Part shown: positions 16,913 to 24,766 of the stretch, in pieces
Position numbering within the stretch: the first letter of the stretch is position 1
How the letters are laid out: the number at the start of each line of letters is the position of its first letter
From: Chara braunii
Lineage: Eukaryota > Streptophyta > Charophyceae > Charales > Characeae
DNA: 24,766 nt
Assembly (NCBI GenBank): GCA_003427395.1
Contig: BFEA01000962.1
Coordinates: 39,403 to 64,168, forward strand
Reading direction: 5' to 3'
The notes under the pieces: generated by a model
Told to the model about the DNA's origin: nothing
Database searches by the model: none
What the model saw: the letters and a program-made list of their open reading frames with translations, nothing else
Made by a program: the position numbers and the translations under genes

Positions 16913-18096
16913 AGGTTACAGAGCAACATGACTCGCCCCAGCTCTGGACAGCGTCGTCCCAACAGCTACCCTTGGTTGTCCCTTGGAATGCCCACCCCAA
17001 AGCATCCCCAGATCTCTCTACCATGCCTCACGCTCCTTCAATCAGCAGGTTACAGCGCAACACCCCAGCACCGGCCAGCGTCGTTCTGGCATTGAACAAC
17101 CGCAGATCCATGAACGTATTAGTATCAAACAGCCTAAAGAGAGTTGCTAGAAGTCCCCAGAATCCTAAAACATTCTCTCTTTTTTTGAACAAAAATCAAT
17201 GCTATTTGAGGTAAATTTGGGAGACTTTCCACCAGCGAAAATCCCAGCAATTGTCTTCAAATACTCTAAAACGCCACAGGGTCCTAACACCCTCGGAGTC
17301 CTCAGACCCTGTCTTATTCCCTACCAAGCTCTACCAAGCCTCTCACCCCCGCTATAGGTTACAGGGCAAGGCAACTCACCCCGGCTCTGGCCAGCATTGT
17401 CTTTGATAGGAACCCTTGATTGTCCCATGAAATGCCCCCCCTAGGCATTCCCAGATCTCTCTACCAGGCCTCAAGGTCCTGCTGTCCACAAGTTACAGCG
17501 TCAACCCCTCAGCACCGGCCAGCGTCGTTCTGGCATCGAACAACCACGGGTCCATGAAGAAGAAAACATCAAAAATCGCCTCAAGGAAATTGCAAGGAGT
17601 CCCAAGAGCCTAAAAGCGTTCTACCACAACCACTGAGAACAATCACAACCTCTGGAGGATAGCCATATCCGAACACATCCCCCGTTTTTTTTTTTTTTTT
17701 TAACGAGATAGGACATGAGTGACATACAACAAATTGAAAGAAAAAAATCCGAACCGAAACCACCGACTAGCAAACTTCCCACGCAACAATTGGAAAAAAC
17801 AAAGTCCCCATGATCAGTCGAACCTAAACGCGGCTGGTCTCATAACCCCCTATGCTAGGGTTACAGGGCACCATCGTGCCCCATTACCGACCAGCCTGGT
17901 ATAGACGGCAAGGAGTGCCTTCCTCCCTCGACAACTCCCATTAGCCGCACGCCCCTAGGTGACAGGGATAAAACCCCAGCAACGGCTGCGTCGAATGTGG
18001 TGGTTCTGCCTTCCTCCCTCGACAGAGCTCCCCAAGCCTCACGCTCCCCCAGGTTACAGAGCCACGCTCCAGCACCGGCCTGCGTCGTCCCAACCA
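16913..18096. repeat. Seven-copy GC-rich interspersed motif
   Basis: A unit of roughly 90 bp reads CCAAGCCTCACGCTCCCCC, then AGGTTACAGNGCAAC, then CCCAGCACCGGCCAGCGTCG. AGGTTACAG or a close form starts at 16913, 17047, 17356, 17490, 17858, 17957 and 18051. The first two and the next two copies form a higher-order duplication of about 443 bp that also shares CCCAGATCTCTCTACCA. No protein is recognisable. A T16 run at 17685-17701 interrupts the series. Confidence 0.8.
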
Positions 18097-18399
18097 CGTC
18101 CTTCTGACCTACTGACGAAGACTAAGGCCCTTCCCCTGTTACACCCCCCTACGAACTTCCCACCCATCCATGCGAATAATCTGCTTCCCTTAATCGTATG
18201 TTTTTTGGCTAAAAAATACCTAGTTGACAATTTGCAGAAAAGTCAAGGAGACTATAACAACCCTACTGCACCACTTACCAAATGTGCTTCCGCTTGAAAA
18301 TAAAAGTATACATAGCCTTTGGGCCTCGCTCTACTACTCAACACTCTATATGCATTTGGATGCCTTTCTGGACCAGGTACGTTTGGAAGAGTCCGAGAT

Positions 18400-18456
18400 C
18401 TGGAATGTATCGGGATGTCTGGAATGTATCGGGATGTCTGGAATGTACTGGGATGG
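18400..18456. repeat. 19-bp tandem repeat, three copies
   Basis: CTGGAATGTATCGGGATGT occurs twice exactly (18400-18418, 18419-18437). The third copy (18438-18456) differs at three positions. 18111-18399 has no recognisable feature. Confidence 0.95.
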
Positions 18457-18566
18457 TTATGCGCACGAGATGCATATATTAGTGTTGTGCAGTGGACTGA
18501 GGCCCATTGAATTTTGAATATCTGGTGAACAACGCAGTGAGGCCATCATCGTTAAACTGGCCGGCC

Positions 18567-18723
18567 CCAAGGAATTCATAATTATGTTCTTTTGTCTATC
18601 TGGTTTCGTCTAGGCCAAGGCAATTCAGAATTATCTTCTTCTGTTCATGTGGTTTTGTCTGGATCTGAACTCGGGTCTGTATTTCAACAGGCCTTGGGTG
18701 TACCAACTGAGCTAGGTCCGTTG
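18567..18723 (-). mobile_element. tRNA-derived SINE (5' head plus part of body)
   Basis: On the minus strand, TAGCTCAGTTGG (18714-18703) is a perfect pol III A box. AGTTCAGATCC (18671-18661) matches the B box GGTTCRANTCC except at two positions. The A-to-B start distance is 43 bp, close to that in tRNA genes. The tRNA cloverleaf is not complete: a CTGT/ACAG anticodon-like stem remains, and no acceptor stem closes. The body then contains a 48-bp direct duplication (18615-18662 and 18567-18614, about 80 percent alike, AGAATTATCTTCTTCTG / CATAATTATGTTCTTTTG in plus orientation). The 3' end is not defined. SINEs are short non-autonomous elements transcribed by RNA polymerase III and moved by LINE enzymes. 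Confidence 0.65.
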
Positions 18724-21700
18724 GTTTTGTTAGTATTCTACAGTAATACCATTTGGGGGCAACTTCGGCGCAGTCACGAAAACAGTTTGAAAATCCATTT
18801 CAGGCCATCCCACAAACACAACACACCCCCATGTGACCCCACCAGACCCGAAACCTAGGTTATATACATTCACCATTATGGACCCTTTTACCTCAAATGC
18901 ATTTTCAAACTCAAAACCTGACTGAGCCATAGTTTTCTCTACCTGGTCTACCATTTGGCATATATTTTTAGTTTTGGCAAATGTGTATCTACCTCTTCTG
19001 AACATACATGTCCATGCCACCGGTCTGGATATTCAAGAAAGGATCACTTGGAGGTTGCACTACTTTTCGATACTTACAGTCTCATTAGGCGCTCCTGAAG
19101 GAATCCCAAAAGATTTAGGACCACTCCAAAAAGAATCTTAGGAATCGCGGTGTCGGCACGAATACCCTGACAAGGGTATCCGCCCTGGTTTTTGCAGGTG
19201 ACAGAGGGGCCGCTGGTTCAGGCCTGTGTGTTCAAATGGCTACCTGCGTATGGGCGAGGGTCGTCTAAGTAGGTAGGGTGAGTGGGCATGCAGTTTCAAG
19301 GCGCGCGTGTGATTCTACCCCTTTGATCGGTTGCCGGGCAAGATGTCCGCCTTGACTTTGCCTTTCGGATTACGCTAGGAGTTGGTAGGTCGTCACCCGC
19401 TCGCCGTGCTTGACCGGCGGCGGTTGTGGTACGGCCGTGATATAGTTGAGGAGGCCGACACGAATACCTAGCAGCCGCACGCCTGTTTATAGGAGGGAGT
19501 GACCCTCCATGCATGTTCCAGCCTAGGCGCTGGACTGCACTTTTTTATGTGGGATTCAGCGCCCTCTAATCCCATCTTAGGCTTAGCCCTAATGGTTATG
19601 ATGTCGGGTTGTGGCTACAAAGGTTTTGGGAATCGAGGCCGGCGAGTGGCGGAGCAGCGAGGAGAGAGTGTGAGGGGTGGAGGGCTGCCAGAGCTATCCC
19701 CTGCAGCTTTTGCTGGTAGGAGGTGGCAGGCCCGATCCACGGTGCTGGTGGAGGCAACCGGCATTCCACCATTAAAGGAGCTAGGCTATATATATTTTAT
19801 TTTTGCTTTGTTTTTATTTTTTACTTTATTTTTTTAATTATTTTTATAACTTCCTCTTTACTTTTTGATTTGGATAAAAGTCTCGTTACCCTCGGGACAA
19901 AATACAGCGCCGCGCGGCATGGCCAGGCTAAATCCTGCGGGACTTCTGTAAACATTTGGGGCGGCACAAAGGAGACTGGCAGGACCCGCATCCAAGGATG
20001 ACATGTATAAATCGGGAGGGGGGAGGCCGACACCGACTATTGATACCCCGCGCCACTGTCTCTGACTATGCAGATTCAAACGGGTCGACGAGAAGTAGTA
20101 TTGTGGGGAGAGGAAGACTGCTGGCGACCGACCAGGACGGGAGGAATGAGTGAGTGGGCCGAAAGGTGGTGGTGACGAGCGATGGGGCCGCTAGCGGGCA
20201 GGATGGTTCGAAGGTAAGTGGCTGTGCGCTCATCAGACAGACTTCGGTCTCCCTGGTGACCACCCGGCGGTCGGTGTTAGCAGGCGTTGTCGTAAGGCAC
20301 GGTAGTGCACAAGTATAGTGCAGGGGGGGGGGCACAGAGAGAGGCGGAGTGGAGGGCGGAAGACGTGGAGCCGAGGTAGAGAGCAGCGGGCGACGGGTGC
20401 CAGGGCCGTAAGGCAAAACGACGAGATGCGGACTTAGTAACAGGAAAGGATGCACCCGGACGCGGATCTGGGCCGGGTTCATTCGTAAACTGAGATGGCG
20501 GAAAGGCGAATGAAGTGGGGAGGGAGAGCGATGCGTATCTTGCTCGTCTGAGGGTGGTTTTGGGCGGTGTAAGATGTGATCTTGGGGTTTCGGGGTGCTG
20601 CGAGCGCGATGGTGTTGTCGGGTTTAGCCGTAGATTAGTGGTTTTGATACAGTAAGTGTTAGGGGCTGCGCGGATGAGGGCGGACGATAGACGGGGCGAA
20701 GCGGGAAGACACAGATCTCGCCCGGGCCTAGGTGAGAATGGGCAGGTAAGGAGGTTATTCTGAGGGTATGGCTAGGATGATCTCGTTGGTGCAGACAGGC
20801 AGTGAGGAAGCAACAAAGTAGCTATGGCGGATGAGCAAGCAGGTATGGATGAAACGAACAATTAACGTTGACAGGATTGGGCGGACTAGAAGGAATTACG
20901 AAGGAGTTTACGGCGGGCAAACCCGAATAGGACACTAGGCTAAATATAAGGATAATAGAGTGAATTAGTAGTTTAGAAGTTGGGGTGTGCGGAGGCGTCG
21001 GGAGCGAAAGGGAAAGTCGAGGAAGGGATGAACCTGGACGATGAATCGCGCTAGATGCATGCGCGACGAAGTGGGAGATGGACGACTCGTGCCATTTTGG
21101 CTTCAGAGTGTGGGTTCGATAAGGACGCAGTTCGGGCTGCGCCTATAAGAAAAGGGGCGATGTATCTCCCCTTGTTTTAGTGGGAGATTCGCGCCTGGTT
21201 GCACGTCAACAGCCGGGGAAGTGAGAGTTGTGGACGCTGCCGCAAATTAACAGAGGGCTCGCTACGGGGTGCCAGTGGGAGTGCACGCGCCACTACAAGG
21301 AAGGGAAAGAGGATTGTGTAACCAAAGGGGGGCTCACAGTCTCTGAATAAGTGGCACTGCGGGTAACCGGCGAGTGTAACGTCTGGACGAATGCGCCCTG
21401 CAGAGAAGAACGGAGTGCCTGCCCGAGCGGAGAGGTTGACAGAAGTAGGCCAGCTGCAGGGGGGGGACGGGTTTACCCTTCCGGCGGGCAGCGGCATTCG
21501 TTTGTGAGACAGGTCCGCGGCGCGTCGGCTACGGAAGTGCAGACCTACCTGATAGTCGAACGCCGCTTGTTCTACTAAACAGCGGTGGAAAAGGGGATCA
21601 GCAGCAGAGAACTGCAGACATAACTGTTGACCGGTGTGTTGTCCACCTTGCCGATTGGAGTGGCAGAGGGGCAAGCACTGGGCTGCGAGTCTTGCATGGT

Positions 21701-22790
21701 TGGACGCCTTGAGAGTTGCAGGCCTGTAGGGTGATTGAGATCGTCTGTAAGGCGGACCGTCATTGTGAGTGGGAGGATAGACACAGCAGTAGAGCGAGCA
21801 CTGTTCACCAAGGGCGTACTGCTGGTCACGCTGCCAGCTAAGGCCTTACTATAGAGGCCAGGGCGCCAGTCGTAAGGGCCCTGTGCTTCGGCTGTCGCGG
21901 TCACCACTCATCTAAGATCACAGTGGGCTGCTTTCGGCTCGCTGCTGTGGTTGGCCTCCTGCCCTGCTGTAACTGCCAGGTTCCAGGGGATGGTTGTTGT
22001 TGCTGGATAGTGTGCACAGTAGACTGTTTTTTTTTTTTTTGGGCAGCAGGCAATATTGGGCTTTCTCGGGGATGGTGGTAGGCTGTGGCAAACGGCTGAT
22101 GCTGCCAAGGGTGAGTAGTGTTGCTGTTGCTGGGCGTAGGCTGGGGACGGAGGTGTGATGTCGAAGGAGAGGTTAAACTGCCAGGGATGTGCTGCGACAG
22201 ACCGGGAAGTTGTCAGGGGGGTTGACATCAACAGTCTAACTGAAGTCAGACCGAGCGGTTGCTGTGTTCTTGCCATCATTGCGGGGCCCTCAGGCGCTAG
22301 AAACTTCAAGGCCCTCTCGCGCGAGTCTGAGCATACCCCTCTTGTATCTGAGAGTCACAAAACTATCTCTATCTGCCCTTCTTACTCTAAGTCTGGTCCA
22401 TTGGTTTTGAGAGGAAGGCGACAGCCAGGATTGCAACCCGTAATCCGCGCCAAGGCCTCTGTGGGAGGTTCGCCCCACCGATTGCGGGAGCTCTGTCAGA
22501 ACTCAGGAGGGGTTCTGGAGGCAGGGAACTCAAAGGTAACCATTGCTTTCCCTTATAAACCCAGTATAACCCCTATCTATACATCCCCCGATGTGTTGGT
22601 TGACTGTAGTGCATGCACCTTACTTTGACTTTTTGGATTGACTTTCAGGACGCAGATCATACTAACTAAAGGAATGCATGTATAATGGCAGTTTCAGTTC
22701 TTTGTTTGTCTGAAAGCAGATGGTCACAAGGGGTTGCATCAGGGGGAAGGTTGGGAGGAAGGCAGTTTTGCTTACGACTGAACGGACCTT
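18724..22790. other. About 4 kb with no recognisable gene
   Basis: GC-richer than the left half, especially 19140-19760 and 19880-22100. Open frames up to 165 codons occur on both strands, as expected for GC-rich DNA, but none carries a domain or consistent extension. Small items seen: a perfect 7-bp hairpin ATACCCT/AGGGTAT at 19162-19179, a T-rich stretch at 19795-19860, G8-G9 runs near 20323-20331, and a T14 run at 22027-22040. Confidence 0.5.
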
Positions 22791-22796
22791 ATAGGG

Positions 22797-23617
22797 TCGG
22801 GCATTGTTTCTAAGATGAATGGCCTGAGTGCTGTGTTTTGTTCTGTTTTCTGAAGGGCCAAGCATTGTTTCTAAGACGAATGGCTTGGTCGTTGTGTTTA
22901 TTTAATTGTGCCAGACATTGTTTCTAAGATGAATGGTCTAGCTACTTTATTTCCGAAGGGTATTGATTGCTTCACTTTTGAGGACCAGACATAGTTTTTA
23001 AGACGAATGGTCTGATCGCTGTTTACTTTGGGTGGTTTCTGAACAGCCTCTGGGTCTTGGCCCAGAGTACTCAGCTTTTTTTTGTGTGTTGAGAAAATGG
23101 GGGTTGAGCATTGTTTCTAAGACGAATGACTCAACTCTCTTTGGTTGTTTTATTCTGAGAGAGGTTCAAGCCAAAAGACTAGGCATTGTTTCTAAGACGA
23201 ATGGTCTAAGTTTAAGGCCTCATGACTATAATGAAAACAAAGGAATAGGATTCTCTATAGTTCTATATGTATATATGTATATGAGAACAAGGCTAGCCAG
23301 ACATTGTTTTTAAGACGAATGGTCTGACTATAGCCTTACCACAAATGAAGAGAGTATAATCAAGAGTTATAACTAAAGGTAACTTAGGCAGGATGAGCAT
23401 TGTTTCTAAGACGAATGACTCAACCCTACGCTCACCTGTGAAGAGTAAGTTCAAAGAAGTATATATAACTTGACTATTTAAACAGGTCATGGCGGCTAAG
23501 CATTGTTTCTAAGACGAATGGCTTAGTAAGATGCCCAACGAAGAGAAAAGTAGTTGTGCAACTTGTTCGTGTATAACTAAGGCAAAGGGTTGACATTGTT
23601 TCTAAGAAGAATGACCA
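22797..23617 (+). repeat. Ten-copy hairpin array: constant core, covarying stems
   Basis: A 20-nt core CATTGTTTCTAAGACGAATG (one or two changes in five copies) occurs ten times, starting at 22802, 22863, 22916, 22990, 23109, 23184, 23302, 23398, 23501 and 23594. CATT and AATG at its ends are complementary. Outside the core, one purine (G in seven copies, A in three) follows, and then the flanks pair with each other. The stems differ by copy: CCAAG/CTTGG, GACCAGA/TCTGATC, GTTGAG/CTCAAC, CTAAG/CTTAG, GTTG/CAAC, TCGGG/CCTGA and others, mostly 4-8 pairs with at most one mismatch. Copy 6 is the weakest. Linkers of 53-119 bp are unrelated. I do not recognise the family. Confidence 0.9.
23048..23067. 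repeat. Small perfect hairpin between array copies 4 and 5
   Basis: CTCTGGG (23048-23054) pairs with CCCAGAG (23061-23067) around TCTTGG. It lies in one of the two longest linkers of the hairpin array and does not carry the array core. Confidence 0.8.
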
Positions 23618-23880
23618 ACGTCAGTGCCCTATGTAAGCAGGGTATAAGGGATTAAATCACTGAAAGACTATGAACTATTGTTTGCTAAATCAACTTGCGG
23701 TTGGTGAGTGTACTTACCTTTGTGGTTTGGCTTGCATGTGGCTGAATGAGATCACTACCTAGTCTGAGTTTCAGTTTGATAGGTATAGGAGTTGGATTTC
23801 ATTCCTGCATTTTCTGAGATAGTTTTTTTCACTTAGATCGATTACTGCATTTTCTGAGGACTTTTCTTATGCTTGGGTCT
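23618..23880. other. Spacer, no gene seen
   Basis: Holds two copies of CTGCATTTTCTGAG (about 23803 and 23844) and nothing else of note. Confidence 0.5.
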
Positions 23881-23884
23881 GTAT

Positions 23885-24230
23885 AAATCTTGGTAAGTCA
23901 CTTTTCCTATGGGAAGCGCTACCGAAATTTCTACAAATCCAAGGAGTTATTCAAAATTTAACCTTCCAAGATTAAACTTGTCTGAATATCATATATGGCT
24001 TAGTAAAAATTTGGGAAGTCTCATTTTTCAGAGGGAGTGCTGCCCAAATTTTTGCTAATCTAGGGAGTAAGACAAAATTTGAGCTTGGGAAATCAAAGAC
24101 TACTTTGGTTTTCATATCCGGACTTGTACAAATTCTGGAAAGGCAGTTTTCCTACGGGAAGCGTTGCCAAAATTTTCTTAATTTAGAGGAGTTAGACTAT
24201 ATTCTTGCAAGTGGCGGAATTTGGTAATCC
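23885..24230. repeat. About 120-bp tandem repeat with a hairpin in each of three copies
   Basis: Arms: 23885-23895 with 23920-23930, 24005-24015 with 24043-24053 (11 bp perfect), and 24130-24138 with 24167-24175. The loop side is conserved (AAGTCAC, TTTTCCTAYGGGAAGCG) and can form an inner TTCC/GGAA stem. Arm sequences vary but stay largely complementary (CTTGGTA/TACCGA, TTTGGG/CCCAAA, TCTGG/CCAAA). A shared AATCCAAGGAGTTA-type block follows each hairpin. Confidence 0.85.
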
Positions 24231-24660
24231 ACTCTGTATAGAGGAGATCCAGCCAAAGGTCTACCTTTTCCTTGGACACTGACTAGAAGTAGACTTAGAT
24301 CTGGTTGGCTAGTTGGACCATGGATGAAAGAACGATATAGAGAGTATTCCCCATAGAACTTACAGGTCTAGTCTTGGGCGTTGACCTGTCTTGTGCTACA
24401 GGTCAGCTTGATCGATCTGATTCAGGACTTGGACTAAATTCAGTTGATCCCTTGAGGATCGTCTTCTGTTATCATCGATAACCGGTCGGTTGCCGATTCG
24501 TCGGTCTACGACTCAATTCCAACTCACCCTCCGTACTCAACCTAAAAGGCTTTAGCCCTAGTGATTTTATTGTTTCATTAAGGTTTCACCCGGACTTTTA
24601 TTGAATGACCATTTAACAAAGGTACTGAGTATTTAATTAAGGTTGGTTGGACAGGAGCAG
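24231..24660. other. No gene seen
   Basis: Mixed-composition sequence with no open frame or repeat that I can support. Confidence 0.5.
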
Positions 24661-24766
24661 GGTTGTCGAACCCCGGCCCCGGGACCCCGCCGGGGTTCCG
24701 GGGTTCCGGGGGTCGGCACCCGGGACCCCGGCCCCCTGTAGGGGGAAAAAAAAAAAAAAAAAAAAA
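24661..24766. repeat. GC-rich self-complementary stretch ending in an A tract at the window edge
   Basis: CGGGACCCCG-type blocks recur and GGGGTTCCG is tandemly repeated, so many hairpins are possible. From 24746 the sequence is A only to the end of the window (about 21 A). The GC-rich block followed by poly(A) looks like the 3' end of a plus-strand retroposed RNA, but the window stops there. Confidence 0.7.

Noticed and set aside
18730-19020. 96-codon minus-strand frame (MAWTCMFRRG...)
   Set aside because: Its composition looks protein-like, but there is no family match by eye, no extension upstream, and its end coincides with the SINE boundary.
20066-20482. Proline- and serine-rich 138-codon minus-strand frame
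   Set aside because: GC-rich low-complexity reading; chance open frames are expected in this base composition.
21575-22309. Two minus-strand frames joined in phase by one stop, tested as a possible copia gag or protease
   Set aside because: No zinc knuckle and no D-S-G-A motif could be found, and the glutamine and lysine runs come from simple repeats.
22803-23613. The hairpin core as a tRNA anticodon arm (7-nt loop TTCTAAG with U33 and a CUA anticodon)
   Set aside because: The core has a bulged base in that pairing and no other tRNA arms, A box or B box; the resemblance is accidental.
22797-23617. CRISPR-like array
   Set aside because: The conserved core is evenly oriented but linkers vary from 53 to 119 bp start to start, the context is eukaryotic and the flanks pair with each other, unlike spacers.

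Overview
This window looks like repeat-rich nuclear DNA from a plant with a large genome. The best taxonomic clue is a U6 snRNA copy at 14476-14567 (minus strand). Its 3' half matches the land-plant U6 ending (CGCATAAATCGAGAAATGG) rather than the animal or yeast form. The Ty3/gypsy pol relic, the initiator-Met-tRNA-type primer binding site and the LINE zinc-binding remnant also fit a plant. I cannot name the species. A hammerhead-like motif of the kind carried by Penelope-like elements would fit a non-flowering plant, but that is a weak inference. I see no intact host protein-coding gene and no intact functional RNA gene. Most long open frames here are chance readings of repeats.

Layout. 1-2600 holds CT-rich tandem repeats and a seven-copy 37-bp motif array. 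2704-3084 is an orphan gag fragment with its primer binding site (minus strand). 3085-5340 has only GA microsatellites. 5350-7560 is an AT-rich block with two tandem arrays (about 192-bp and 170-bp units) that share one 16-bp palindrome. 8010-8551 is a LINE C-terminal relic. 9237-9297 is a hammerhead-ribozyme-like motif (minus strand). 10342-13840 is a decayed chromodomain-type Ty3/gypsy pol (minus strand): protease, RT, RNase H, integrase and chromodomain-like tail, with at least five stops, two frameshifts, a deletion and a damaged protease site. 13994-15271 contains several fold-back structures, an assembly gap and the U6 retrocopy. 15600-16700 has a three-copy structured repeat. 16913-18096 is a seven-copy GC-rich motif family. 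18567-18723 is a tRNA-derived SINE head (minus strand). 18724-22790 has nothing I can name.

22797-23617 is the most unusual part. Ten hairpins share a nearly invariant 20-nt core, but their flanking stems differ from copy to copy and stay complementary. Three hairpins of a second family follow at 23885-24175. The window ends in a very GC-rich self-complementary stretch and an A tract.

No pathway or operon-like cooperation can be read here. The common theme is retroelement debris plus several repeat families in which secondary structure or a palindrome is kept while the surrounding sequence drifts. All statements come from reading the sequence by eye; no alignment or folding program was run.
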